Origin: JANNPJ01 sp965200525
GTDB lineage: Bacteria; Actinomycetota; Actinomycetes; Actinomycetales; Kineosporiaceae
NCBI GenBank assembly: GCA_965200525.1
Contig: OZ241368.1
Coordinates: 1,488,001 to 1,552,000, forward strand
Reading direction: 5' to 3'
Length of the DNA: 64,000 nt
In this document: positions 8,736 to 18,078 of the stretch, one piece after another
How the letters are laid out: each line of letters begins with the position of its first letter
How positions within the stretch are numbered: the first letter of the stretch is position 1
Made by a program: the position numbers and the translations under genes
The notes under the pieces: generated by a model
Databases searched by the model: none
What the model saw: only the letters and a program-made list of their open reading frames with translations
What the model was told of the DNA's origin: nothing

Positions 8736-10270
8736 TTGGAGCCTCCAACGGGCTGGGCCTCGACGCCGGCCACGGTGGGCCCCGGATCGTGGACGCCGAT
8801 CGTCGTCATGGTCTTGGAGATCGCCGGGTTGATCGCGTCGAGCACCGGCTTCGGGTAGAAGCCGAGGACGACGATGACCGCGATGAGCGGTGCGACCACC
8901 CAGGCCTCGCGGGCGTTCATGTCCGACCAGCCGGCCGCATACTCCTTGGCCGGGCCGGTGAACATCTTCTGGTAGGTCAGCAGGATGTAGAGCGCGGCCA
9001 GCACGATGCCGAGGGTGGCCAGCACGGCCACCGCCGGGTAGCGGACGTAGGTGCCCACCAGCACCAGGAACTCGCTGACGAAGCTCGACATGCCGGGCAG
9101 GGCCAGGCTGGACAGACCGGCCAGCAGGAAGCCCGCGGCCAGCAGCGGGGTGCTGCGCTGCAGGCCGCCGTAGTCGGCGATCTGCTGCGAGCCGCCCCGG
9201 CGGGCGATAAGCATGCCCGCGACCAGCAGCAGGGCCGCGGTCGAGAAGCCGTGGTTGACCATGTAGAGGGTCGAGCCGGACTGCCCGCTGGAGGTCATCG
9301 CGAAGATGCCGAGCACGATGAAGCCGAAGTGCGAGATCGAGGTGTAGGCGATCAGGCGCTTGAGGTCCGTCTGGCCGATCGCCAGCAGGGCGCCGTAGAG
9401 CACCGAGACCACGGCCAGGGCCAGCACCACCGGCGCGGCCCAGCGGCTGGCGTGCGGGAACAGCGGCAGGCAGAGGGTGAGCATGCCGAAGGTGCCGACC
9501 TTGTCGAGCACGCCGACCAGCAGCACCGCCACCCCGACCGGAGCCTCGGCGGCGGCGTCCGGCAGCCAGGTGTGCACCGGCCAGATCGGGGCCTTGACCG
9601 CGAAGGCGATGAAGAAGCCGACGAACAGCAACCGCTCGATGGCCACGCTGTGGAAGGTCAACCCAGTCAGGTTGTCGGTCAGGAAGCCCTGCGAGCCGCC
9701 CGGGCCGGCCGCGTAGAGGCCGATCACCGCGACCAGCATGACCAGGCCACCGGCCAGCGAGTAGATCAGGAACTTGACCGCGGCGTACCGGCGCTGGGCC
9801 CCGCCGAAGGTGCCGATTAGGAAGTAGACCGGGATCAGCATGGCCTCGAAGAACACGTAGAACAGGAAGACGTCGCGGGCCACGAAGACGCCGACCATCA
9901 TCGCCTCGAGCACCAGCACCAGGCCGAAGAACTGCTTGGCCCGGTCGGCGCCGACCTCGTTCCAGGCGGCCAGCACGCAGACCGGCACCAGCACGGTGGA
10001 CAGCGCCACCATCACCAGGCCGATGCCGTTAACGCCGAGGGCGTAGCTGACCCCGAACTGCTTGATCCACGGGTGCAGCTCGGTGAGCTGCTGACCGCCG
10101 ACCGAGGTGTCGAACTGGAAGGCGGCGATCACGGTCAGCACGAACGTGATCAGCGAGACGCCGAGCGCGACGTGCCGGGCCCGCGGCGCGAACGGCGTCG
10201 GCAGCAGGAACACCGCCACGCCACCCACCAGGGGCACAGCACCGATGGCGGTCAGCCAGGGGAAGTTCAT
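8732..10270 (-). CDS. nuoM: NADH-quinone oxidoreductase subunit M
   Basis: This 512-residue proton-pumping subunit has about 14 membrane segments. Conserved stretches include FYVFFEAMLIPVYFLIG, KAPIWPVHTWLPDAAAEAP and LKRLIAYTSISHFGFIVLG, with the channel Glu, Lys and His residues in place. I chose the ATG at 10268-10270, which has a GAGGAG site just upstream and gives the standard NuoM N-terminus. The open frame upstream of it lies inside nuoL and is not homologous. It lies 11 bp after nuoL in the same operon. Confidence 0.95.
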   Translation of the reverse strand: MNFPWLTAIGAVPLVGGVAVFLLPTPFAPRARHVALGVSLITFVLTVIAAFQFDTSVGGQQLTELHPWIKQFGVSYALGVNGIGLVMVALSTVLVPVCVLAAWNEVGADRAKQFFGLVLVLEAMMVGVFVARDVFLFYVFFEAMLIPVYFLIGTFGGAQRRYAAVKFLIYSLAGGLVMLVAVIGLYAAGPGGSQGFLTDNLTGLTFHSVAIERLLFVGFFIAFAVKAPIWPVHTWLPDAAAEAPVGVAVLLVGVLDKVGTFGMLTLCLPLFPHASRWAAPVVLALAVVSVLYGALLAIGQTDLKRLIAYTSISHFGFIVLGIFAMTSSGQSGSTLYMVNHGFSTAALLLVAGMLIARRGGSQQIADYGGLQRSTPLLAAGFLLAGLSSLALPGMSSFVSEFLVLVGTYVRYPAVAVLATLGIVLAALYILLTYQKMFTGPAKEYAAGWSDMNAREAWVVAPLIAVIVVLGFYPKPVLDAINPAISKTMTTIGVHDPGPTVAGVEAQPVGGSK

Positions 10271-10281
10271 CGGCTCCTCAA

Positions 10282-12222
10282 TCAGATCCGGACGGCGAGG
10301 ACGCCGCCGAGCAGGATGACAACGCCGGCCAGCATCGACGCCGCGTAGGACCGGACCAGGCCGGACTGCACCCGGCGCAGTCTTCCACCGAGGCCGCCGA
10401 CCAGGGCGGCCAACCCGCCCACGGCGCCGTCGATGCCACGGTTGTCGATGAACACCAGCACCCGGGTCAGGTACTGGCCCGGCCGCATGAACAGGGCTTC
10501 GTTGAGGTCGTCCTGGAACAGGTCCCGGCGGGCGGCCCGGGTCAGCAGGCTGCCCCGCGGCGCGACCTCGGGCACGTTCTCCTGCCAGTACATCCGCCAG
10601 GCCAGCGCGATCCCGAGCGCGATCAGCACGAGCGTGATCCCGGACAGCAGGTAGGTGTTGACCACCGGGTCGTCCTCGGGGTGCGGCCCGGTGACCGGCT
10701 CCAGCCAATGGACCATGGCGTTGCTGATTCCGAGAGCCAGGCCGAGGAAGGCCGAGCCGACCGAGAGGATCACCATCGGCACGACCATCAGCAGCGGCGA
10801 CTCGTGCGGGTGGGCATCCTTGGGCCAGCGCTTGCCGTGGTCCTTGTTGCCCTGGAAGGTCATGAAGAACAGCCGGGACATGTAGAACGCCGTCACACCG
10901 GCGCCGAGCAGGGCGACCGTGCCGAACACCCAGGGCCGCCAGCCGTCACCGACGAACGCGGCCTCGATGATCTTGTCCTTGCTGAAGAACCCGGAGAACG
11001 GCGGGACGCCGAGAATCGCCAGCCAGCCCAGGCCGAACGTGGCCCAGGTGATCTTCATGACGCCGGACAGCCGGCCGAACCGGCGCATGTCCACCGAGTC
11101 GTTCATGCCGTGCATCACCGAGCCGGCGCCGAGGAACATGCCGGCCTTGAAGAAGCCGTGGGTGAGCAGGTGGAAGATCGCGAACGCGGCACCGACCGGG
11201 CCCAGGCCGGCGGCCAGCATCATGTAGCCGATCTGCGACATGGTCGAGGCGGCCAGCGCCTTCTTGATGTCGTCCTTGGCACAGCCGACGATCGCTCCGT
11301 AGGTCAGCGTGATCGCGCCGACAATGACCACACAGAGCTGCGCGTTCGGGGCGCCGTCGAAGATCGGGCCGCTGCGGACCACCAGGTAGACGCCGGCCGT
11401 GACCATGGTCGCGGCGTGGATCAGGGCCGACACCGGGGTCGGGCCGGCCATCGCATCGCCGAGCCAGGACTGCAACGGGAACTGGGCCGACTTGCCGCAG
11501 GCCCCGAGCAGCAGCATCAGCCCGATGAAGGTGAGCAGCCCCTCGGACCCCTTGTTCGCCTGCGACAGCACCCCCGAGTACGACACCGAGCCGAAGCCGG
11601 CGAACATGGCCATGATCGCCAGCGACAGGCCGATGTCACCGACCCGGTTGACGATGAACGCCTTCTTGGCCGCGGTGGCGTAGTTCGGGTTGTGGTTCCA
11701 GAAACCGATCAACAGGTACGACGCGAGTCCGACGCCTTCCCAGCCGACGTAGAGCAGCAGGTACGAGTCGGCCAGCACCAGCAGGAGCATCGCAGCGACG
11801 AACAGGTTCAGGTAGGCGAAGAACCGGCGCCGGTCCGGGTCGTGCTCCATGTAGGCCACGGAGTAGACGTGGATCAGCGAGCCGACGAAGGTCACCAGCA
11901 GTACGAAGGCCAGCGACAGCGGGTCGAGCAGGAACCCGGCGTCAACCTTGAAGTTGCCCGCCGCCACCCAGTCGAACAGGTGCAGGTCGCGCGAGCGCGC
12001 CTCGGCGTCGTTGCCCTGGATGGAGAAGAACAGCAGGGCGCCCCAGACGAACGCGGCCCACGACAGGCCCAGCGCCAGCCAGTGGCCCCAGCGGTCGGTG
12101 CGCCGGCCGCCGAGCAGCAGCACGGCCGCGCCGGCCAGCGGCAGGGCGACCAGGAGCCAGGCCCCCGATTGGATTGCTCCGTCCGCGGGCAGGTAGACAC
12201 CCGGAGCTTGGGTCAGCAACAC
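10282..12222 (-). CDS. nuoL: NADH-quinone oxidoreductase subunit L
   Basis: This 646-residue distal antiporter-like subunit has the usual motifs: LLYVGWEGVGLASYLLIGFW, FPLQSWLGDAMAGPTPVSALIHAATMVTAGVYL and LAASTMSQIGYMMLAAG. The C-terminal lateral helix region is present. The GTG at 12220-12222 is preferred because GAGAGG lies just upstream and the nuoK stop is 11 bp away. An open stretch further upstream lies within nuoK. The length agrees with other actinobacterial NuoL proteins. Confidence 0.95.
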   Translation of the reverse strand: MLLTQAPGVYLPADGAIQSGAWLLVALPLAGAAVLLLGGRRTDRWGHWLALGLSWAAFVWGALLFFSIQGNDAEARSRDLHLFDWVAAGNFKVDAGFLLDPLSLAFVLLVTFVGSLIHVYSVAYMEHDPDRRRFFAYLNLFVAAMLLLVLADSYLLLYVGWEGVGLASYLLIGFWNHNPNYATAAKKAFIVNRVGDIGLSLAIMAMFAGFGSVSYSGVLSQANKGSEGLLTFIGLMLLLGACGKSAQFPLQSWLGDAMAGPTPVSALIHAATMVTAGVYLVVRSGPIFDGAPNAQLCVVIVGAITLTYGAIVGCAKDDIKKALAASTMSQIGYMMLAAGLGPVGAAFAIFHLLTHGFFKAGMFLGAGSVMHGMNDSVDMRRFGRLSGVMKITWATFGLGWLAILGVPPFSGFFSKDKIIEAAFVGDGWRPWVFGTVALLGAGVTAFYMSRLFFMTFQGNKDHGKRWPKDAHPHESPLLMVVPMVILSVGSAFLGLALGISNAMVHWLEPVTGPHPEDDPVVNTYLLSGITLVLIALGIALAWRMYWQENVPEVAPRGSLLTRAARRDLFQDDLNEALFMRPGQYLTRVLVFIDNRGIDGAVGGLAALVGGLGGRLRRVQSGLVRSYAASMLAGVVILLGGVLAVRI

Positions 12223-12233
12223 CGCTACGCCTC

Positions 12234-12533
12234 TCAGTACTTCAGCAGGTTCGCGTCGTCGACGGATGCCGACCGTCGAGTCCGGAAGATCGTGAAGATG
12301 ATGGCCAGACCGACGACGACCTCGGCCGCCGCCACCAGCATCACGAACAGGGCGATCACCTGACCCTCGACGTTCCCGTTGATCCGGGAGAACGTGACGA
12401 AGGCCAGGTTGGTGGCGTTGAGCATCAGCTCGACGCCCATGAACACGATGATCGCGTTCCGGCGGACCAGCACGGTCGCCGCGCCGATCGAGAACAGCAG
12501 CACCGACAGGTACAGCCAATGGACCAGGTTCAC
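12234..12533 (-). CDS. nuoK: NADH-quinone oxidoreductase subunit K
   Basis: This 99-residue subunit has three membrane helices and is normal in length. It shows the conserved FMGVELMLNATNLAFV helix, whose Glu is part of the central proton path, and AAAEVVVGLAIIF with the second buried Glu. Its ATG overlaps the nuoJ stop by 4 nt, and nuoL follows closely. Confidence 0.95.
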   Translation of the reverse strand: MNLVHWLYLSVLLFSIGAATVLVRRNAIIVFMGVELMLNATNLAFVTFSRINGNVEGQVIALFVMLVAAAEVVVGLAIIFTIFRTRRSASVDDANLLKY

Positions 12534-13402
12534 GACGCACCTTCCGCGTTCTCGGATGCGGTCTCAGGAGCTCGGCCCGCGCGCTGGTGCGGCGGGGTGA
12601 TCTCGGCCTCGATGATCGCGACGTCCTCGCGCACGGTCCCGACCGACCGCATCTGACCGCGGGCGGTGAGCACTCTCGAGAGCGACAGCGGGGACGGCGA
12701 ACCGTCCGGCAGCAGGGCCGGGATGTCGACCGCGTTGTGCCGGGCGAAGACGCCGGGAGCCGGCAGCGGGGCCTTGACCGCGCCGTCCCGGATCCGCTTG
12801 ATCGACAGCTCGCGCTGGGTCGCCTTGGGCACCAGCCGCTCGCGGTGGGCCAGGATCATGGCCCCCAGCACAGCGGTGATCAGCAGGGCGCTGGTGATCT
12901 CGAAGGCCCAGACGTACTTGCCGAAGATCAGCTCGGCGATGGCGGTGATGTTGCCGCTGCTGTCGACGTCGCCCAGGCCCTTGGCCGAGCCGAAGGTGAC
13001 GTGACCGATCACCGACATCAGCAGCACGGCCAGGCCGCCACCGAAGAGCAGGGCCAGCCAGCGCTGGCCCTTGATCGTCTCGACCAGCGAGTCCGAGGAG
13101 TCGACCCCGACCAGCATCAGCAGGAAGAGGAACAGCATCATCACGGCGCCGGCGTAGACGAAGATCTGCACGACGCCGAGGAACGGCGCCTGCTCGGCCA
13201 GGTAGACGATGCCCAGCCCGACCATCACCACGGCCATGCAGAGCGCGGCGTGCACGGCCTTGCGGGCCAGCAGCAGGCCGAGCGCCGCCGGAACCATGAT
13301 CACGGCCATCACCCAGAACAGCACCTCTTCGCCGGAGCCGCCCAGCTGGGACTGGCCGGTGGCGGTGGGCGACTGGGTGGCGGCCAGCAGCAGTCCGGTC
13401 AC
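12530..13402 (-). CDS. nuoJ: NADH-quinone oxidoreductase subunit J
   Basis: This 290-residue membrane subunit has five hydrophobic segments followed by a longer cytoplasmic tail of about 90 residues, which is common in actinobacteria. The motif FLGVVQIFVYAGAVMMLFLFLLML is the conserved TM3 with the pi-bulge Tyr/Gly region that links quinone chemistry to pumping. I chose the GTG at 13400-13402, which overlaps the nuoI stop as GTGA. An apparent upstream extension is just the shadow of nuoI. Confidence 0.93.
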   Translation of the reverse strand: MTGLLLAATQSPTATGQSQLGGSGEEVLFWVMAVIMVPAALGLLLARKAVHAALCMAVVMVGLGIVYLAEQAPFLGVVQIFVYAGAVMMLFLFLLMLVGVDSSDSLVETIKGQRWLALLFGGGLAVLLMSVIGHVTFGSAKGLGDVDSSGNITAIAELIFGKYVWAFEITSALLITAVLGAMILAHRERLVPKATQRELSIKRIRDGAVKAPLPAPGVFARHNAVDIPALLPDGSPSPLSLSRVLTARGQMRSVGTVREDVAIIEAEITPPHQRAGRAPETASENAEGAS

Positions 13403-14016
13403 AGCGCGACCCCTTCGACCGGTTCGGTCTCCGGCTCGGCCTCGGCCGCGCGGGCGTCGACCCAGGCCTGCTGCTCGGGCACGGACTGGGTGACGCTGCC
13501 CTGGTAGTAGTCCTTCTCGGTGGTGCCCGGGACCATCGGGTGCGGCGCCGGCAGCATGCCCCCGAGCACCGGGCCGAGCAGGTCCTGCTTCTCGTAGATC
13601 AGCCCGGCCCGGGTCGGGCCGGCCAGCTCGTACTCGTTGGTCATGGTCAGCGCCCGGGTCGGGCAGGCCTCGATGCACAGTCCGCAGAAGATGCAGCGCA
13701 GGTAGTTGATCTGGTAGACGCGGCCGTACCGCTCACCGGGCGAGAAGCGCTCCTCGTCGGTGTTGTCGGCGCCCTCGACGAAGATCGCGTCGGCCGGGCA
13801 GGCCCAGGCGCACAGCTCGCAGCCGATGCACTTCTCCAGGCCGTCCGGGTGCCGATTGAGCTGGTGCCGGCCGTGGAACCGGGGCTGGGTCGGAACCTTC
13901 TCCTCGGGGTACTCCTCGGTCACGACCTTGGTGAACATGGTCGCGAACGTGACCCCGAAGCCGGCGACCTTGGGGAACGGGTTCCACCCGTCACCGCTGC
14001 TCTTGTTGTCAGCCAC
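13399..14016 (-). CDS. nuoI: NADH-quinone oxidoreductase subunit I (two [4Fe-4S])
   Basis: This 205-residue peripheral-arm subunit carries clusters N6a and N6b. Two complete ferredoxin motifs are visible: CIGCELCAWACP (about residues 63-74) and CIFCGLCIEACP (about 108-119). It passes electrons toward NuoB and the quinone site. Its start overlaps the end of nuoH by 8 nt. A C-terminal acidic tail beyond residue 165 is variable in this family. Confidence 0.96.
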   Translation of the reverse strand: MADNKSSGDGWNPFPKVAGFGVTFATMFTKVVTEEYPEEKVPTQPRFHGRHQLNRHPDGLEKCIGCELCAWACPADAIFVEGADNTDEERFSPGERYGRVYQINYLRCIFCGLCIEACPTRALTMTNEYELAGPTRAGLIYEKQDLLGPVLGGMLPAPHPMVPGTTEKDYYQGSVTQSVPEQQAWVDARAAEAEPETEPVEGVAL

Positions 14017-15379
14017 CGTGCACCTCCTCCAGTTCGGGTGATTCCGGCGAGCTGATGATGTTGCCGTTGGTCCGGACGGCCGGCCCGGGACCGCCGCTGC
14101 GCAGCATGGTCTGGCCGGGCATCGGTGGCACCGGGAAGCCCCCGGCGTAGGGGTCGACCGGGGTGTCCGGGTCGACCTCCTCGATCTCTTCGGGGGCCGA
14201 GCCGATGAACTGGTCGATCGCCAGGAAGATCACCATCAGGACGACCACCACGATCGCGATCACCACGAAGGTGTGCCGCCGGTCGTTGTCGCCGAACTTC
14301 TGCGTGGCCCGGACCACCGAGACCAGCATGACCCAGACCAGCGCGCCCGGGATCAGCCACTTCCAACCGAACCGCATGAACTGGTCGTACCGCAGCCGGG
14401 GCAGTGTGCCCCGCAGCCAGATGAAGAAGAACAGGAAGGCGCAGAGCTTGACGATGAACCAGAGCACCGGCCAGTAGCCCTGGTTCGCGCCGGCCCACAG
14501 CGAGAGCGGCCAAGGCGCCCGCCAGCCGCCCAGGAACAGGGTGGTGGCCAGGGCCGAGACGGTGACCATGTTGACGTACTCGGCCAGGAAGAACAGCGCG
14601 AACTTGAGCGAGCTGTACTCGGTGTGGAAACCACCGACCAGCTCGCCCTCGGCCTCGGGCAGGTCGAACGGGGCCCGGTTGGTCTCACCGACCATCGCGA
14701 TCACGTAGATCACGAAGGACGGGAACAGCGGGATCACCCACCACACGCTCTTCTGGGCCTCGACGATGGCCGAGGTCGACATCGAGCCCGAGTACAGGAA
14801 CACGCTGACCAGGGCCAGGCCCATCGCGATCTCGTAGGAGATCACCTGGGCCGAGGAGCGCAGCGCGCCCAGCAGCGGGTAGGTCGAGCCGGAGGACCAG
14901 CCGGCCAGCACGATGCCGTAGACCCCGATCCCGGCCACCGCCAGGATGAACAGCACGGCCACGTTGAGGTCGGTGAGCTGCAGCGGGGTGTGGATGTGGG
15001 TCCACGGGATCTGGACCGTCGGGCCGAACGGGATTACCGCGAACGACACGAAGCAGGCCGTGCAGGCGATGATCGGCGCGATCACGAAGACGATCTTGTC
15101 GGCCGCCGCCGGGATGATGTCTTCCTTCAGCGCCAGCTTGACGCCGTCGGCGAGGCTCTGCAGCAGGCCGAACGGGCCGGTCCGGTTGGGCCCGGGCCGC
15201 GACTGCATGCGGGCCACCACCCGCCGCTCGGCCCAGATCATCAGCAGGGTCGTGACCACGCAGAAGGCGAAGATCAGGACCGCCTTGAGCAGGACGACCC
15301 AGCCGTTGTCCTGGCTGAAGTCGGCCTGCGGGACCTCGGCCGGAAGGGCGGCCGGCAGGCCGATGGCGAACGGGCTCAC
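14009..15379 (-). CDS. nuoH: NADH-quinone oxidoreductase subunit H
   Basis: This 456-residue membrane subunit forms the quinone chamber at the arm junction. Recognisable stretches are MQSRPGPNRTGPFGLLQSLADGVKL, GETNRAPFDLPEAEGELVGGFHTEYSS and LRYDQFMRFGWKWLIPG. The C-terminus has an additional helix and a hydrophilic tail ending in PESPELEEVHGG, longer than the E. coli protein. Its start overlaps the nuoG stop by 4 nt. Confidence 0.95.
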   Translation of the reverse strand: MSPFAIGLPAALPAEVPQADFSQDNGWVVLLKAVLIFAFCVVTTLLMIWAERRVVARMQSRPGPNRTGPFGLLQSLADGVKLALKEDIIPAAADKIVFVIAPIIACTACFVSFAVIPFGPTVQIPWTHIHTPLQLTDLNVAVLFILAVAGIGVYGIVLAGWSSGSTYPLLGALRSSAQVISYEIAMGLALVSVFLYSGSMSTSAIVEAQKSVWWVIPLFPSFVIYVIAMVGETNRAPFDLPEAEGELVGGFHTEYSSLKFALFFLAEYVNMVTVSALATTLFLGGWRAPWPLSLWAGANQGYWPVLWFIVKLCAFLFFFIWLRGTLPRLRYDQFMRFGWKWLIPGALVWVMLVSVVRATQKFGDNDRRHTFVVIAIVVVVLMVIFLAIDQFIGSAPEEIEEVDPDTPVDPYAGGFPVPPMPGQTMLRSGGPGPAVRTNGNIISSPESPELEEVHGG

Positions 15380-18078
15380 GCTGGTGCTCCCACGGTGGAC
15401 AGGGCGGACTCGCTCGAGGCGGGCGCGATGGCGACCAGGTCGCCGTTACCGGCGCCCAGGGTGGCGCGCACGGCGCTGCCCGGCGAGTTGGCCGGTAGCC
15501 AGACGACGCCGTCCGGCATCGGTGTCACTGCGAGGGGCAAGGTGATCTCCCCCCGATCGGTCGACACCGTAACGGCAAGGCCGGCGGTGCCGGGCACCAG
15601 CCCCAGCCCGGCCGCCGTGGCCGGAGACAACCGGACGACGGCGCGGTGCGCGGTGCCGGCCAGGTAGGGCTCGTCGTCCTGCAGCCGGCCCTTGTCCAGC
15701 AGCAGCGACCAGCTCGACAGCACGGCCGTGCCGGATCCGGCGACCGGGTTGGCCGGCGGCGCCGGGACGGTCGGCGCGGACCCCCGAACCCCTTCCCAGG
15801 CACCGAGTTCGGCCAGTTCGGCGTACGCGGCGGGCTGGTCGCGCAGGCCCAGCCAGGTGCCGGCCTCGTCGGCGATCGCGTCCAGCACCTCGGCGTCGCT
15901 GAGCGCGTTGCCGGCCAGCGCCCGGGGGAAGGGCCGCCAGCGGCCCTCCCAGTTCAGGTAGGTGCCGCTCTTCTCGGCCGGCGGGGCGACCGGGAGGACG
16001 ACGTCGGCGAACTCGGTCACCGAGCCGGCCCGGACCTCCAGGCTGACCACGAACGGCGCCGCGGCCAGGGCGGCGCGGGCGGCCACCGGGTCGGGCAGGT
16101 CGTCCAAGTCGACGCCACCGACCAGCAGCCCCCCGAGCGCCCCGGACGTCGCGGCATCCAGGATCCCGGTCAGGTCGCGGCCGGCGGTGGCCGGCAGGCT
16201 CTCGACGTCCCAGGCGGCGGCCACGTCGACCCGGGCCGAGGGGTCGGAGACCGGGCGGCCGCCGGGCAGCAGGCCGGGCAGGGCGCCGGCCTCGACCGCA
16301 CCCCGCTCACCGGCCCGGCGCGGCACCCAGGCCACCCGAGCCCGGGTCTGCTCGGCCAGCCGGAGCACGGCGCTCAGGGCACCGGGCGACTCGGCCAGCC
16401 GGGCCCCGGCCAGGATGATCGACCCGGCCGCGTTGACCGCTTCGAGCGCGGCCGACGAGCCGAGCGCGGCCGCCTCCTCGCCCGGCGGCGTGCCGATCAG
16501 CCGGCCGGACAGCTTGATCAGGCCCCGGCTGGCCCAGGGCGCGATCGAGTACACGCTCTTGTGGCCGGCCAGCACCGACTTGCGCAGCCGCAGGAAGATC
16601 GAGGCGGCCTCCTCCTCGGCCTCCAGGCCGACCAGCAGCACGCTCGGCGCGGCCTCCAGTTCGGCGAACGTGACGCCGAGACCGGAGCCGGCCACCAGGT
16701 GGGCCAGGAAGGATTCCTCCTCGGCCGAGTGCGACCGGGACCGGTGATCGATGTCGTTGGTCCGCAGCACCACCCGGGCGAACTTGGCGTAGCCGTAGGC
16801 GTCCTCGACGGTCAGCCGGCCACCGGGCAGCACCCCGACCCCGCCGGCGTCCCGGGCCGCGGCCAGACCGGCGGCGGCGACCTCGAGGGCGGCCGGCCAG
16901 GAGGCCGGCTCCAGCTCACCGGTCTGCGGGTCGCGGACCAGCGGCTGGGTCAGCCGGTCGGCCGCGGTCGACCACTTGAAGGCCCAGCGGCCCTTGTCGC
17001 AGTTCCACTCCTCGTTCACCGCCGGGTCGTCGGCGGCCAGCCGGCGCAGCACGGTGCCCCGGCGGTGGTCGACCCGGATCGCGCAGCCGGAGGAGCAGTG
17101 CTCGCACACCCCGGGCGAGGAGACCAGGTCGAACGGCCGGGACCGGAACCGGTAGGCCGCGCCGGTCAGCGCGCCGACCGGGCAGATCTGCACCGTGTTG
17201 CCGGAGAAGTAGCTGGCGAACGGCTGGCCGGACTCGTCCAGCAGGGCCTCGCCGGTGGTGACCCGGGCACTGTCGATGTCGTCGGCCGAGTACGTGCCGG
17301 TCAGGTGGCTCGTGGCCGGGTCGGGCCCGGCTCCACGGGATTCGTCGGTGCTGGTGCCCTGGGCCAGCCCCTGGGTCAGGGTCTCGGGGGTCGGCTCGAG
17401 GGTCTCGGTGGTCCGCACGACCGGGTGCGGCAGGTCAACGTGGTAACCGAGGATGCCCGGCGAGAAGGTCCCGATCTGCTGGTGCGCGCCGCGCATCTGC
17501 AGATCGATGAACGGGTCGCCGGCGATCTCCTTGGAGAACCGGGTGCAGCGCTGGCAGAGGATGCAGCGCTCGCGGTCCAGCAGCACCTGGGTGGAGATCC
17601 GGATCGGTTTCGGGAAGGTCCGCTTGACCTCGGTGAACCGGCTGGAGGCCTGGCCGTTGGCCAGGGCCTGGTTCTGCAGCGGGCACTCGCCGCCCTTGTC
17701 GCAGACCGGGCAGTCCAGCGGGTGGTTGATCAGCAGCAGTTCCATGACGCCGCGCTGGGCCTTCTCGGCCACCGGCGAGGTGAGCTGGGTGCGCACCACC
17801 ATGCCTTTGCTGACCTCGAGCGTGCAGGAGGCCTGCGGCTTGGGCATCGGCCGCAGGCTGCCGTCGGGGCCGGGCGTGGCCACCTCGACCAGGCACTGCC
17901 GGCAGGCGCCGGCCGGGGCCAGCAGCGGGTGGTCGCAGAACCGGGGAATGGCGACGCCGATCAGCTCGGCGGCCCGGATCACCAGGGTGCCCTTGGGCAC
18001 GCTGACCTCGACGTCGTCGATCGAGAGCGTGATCAGGTCGACCGCCGGAGCTGCGCTGGTCGGTTCGGTGACTGTCAT
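15376..18078 (-). CDS. nuoG: NADH-quinone oxidoreductase subunit G
   Basis: This 900-residue iron-sulfur subunit of the NADH-dehydrogenase module is visible in order. First is a [2Fe-2S] ferredoxin domain (FCDHPLL, then GACRQCLVEV). Next come the HPLDCPVCDKGGECPLQNQ and CILCQRCTRF cluster motifs, then a further CEHCSSGC with a later NCDKGRW. A molybdopterin-oxidoreductase-like domain lacking cofactor function fills the C-terminal half. I chose the ATG at 18076-18078, which overlaps the nuoF stop as TGATG. An insert around residues 235-275 (TQGLAQGTSTDESRGAG) is low-complexity. The protein is cytoplasmic, on the membrane arm. Confidence 0.95.
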   Translation of the reverse strand: MTVTEPTSAAPAVDLITLSIDDVEVSVPKGTLVIRAAELIGVAIPRFCDHPLLAPAGACRQCLVEVATPGPDGSLRPMPKPQASCTLEVSKGMVVRTQLTSPVAEKAQRGVMELLLINHPLDCPVCDKGGECPLQNQALANGQASSRFTEVKRTFPKPIRISTQVLLDRERCILCQRCTRFSKEIAGDPFIDLQMRGAHQQIGTFSPGILGYHVDLPHPVVRTTETLEPTPETLTQGLAQGTSTDESRGAGPDPATSHLTGTYSADDIDSARVTTGEALLDESGQPFASYFSGNTVQICPVGALTGAAYRFRSRPFDLVSSPGVCEHCSSGCAIRVDHRRGTVLRRLAADDPAVNEEWNCDKGRWAFKWSTAADRLTQPLVRDPQTGELEPASWPAALEVAAAGLAAARDAGGVGVLPGGRLTVEDAYGYAKFARVVLRTNDIDHRSRSHSAEEESFLAHLVAGSGLGVTFAELEAAPSVLLVGLEAEEEAASIFLRLRKSVLAGHKSVYSIAPWASRGLIKLSGRLIGTPPGEEAAALGSSAALEAVNAAGSIILAGARLAESPGALSAVLRLAEQTRARVAWVPRRAGERGAVEAGALPGLLPGGRPVSDPSARVDVAAAWDVESLPATAGRDLTGILDAATSGALGGLLVGGVDLDDLPDPVAARAALAAAPFVVSLEVRAGSVTEFADVVLPVAPPAEKSGTYLNWEGRWRPFPRALAGNALSDAEVLDAIADEAGTWLGLRDQPAAYAELAELGAWEGVRGSAPTVPAPPANPVAGSGTAVLSSWSLLLDKGRLQDDEPYLAGTAHRAVVRLSPATAAGLGLVPGTAGLAVTVSTDRGEITLPLAVTPMPDGVVWLPANSPGSAVRATLGAGNGDLVAIAPASSESALSTVGAPA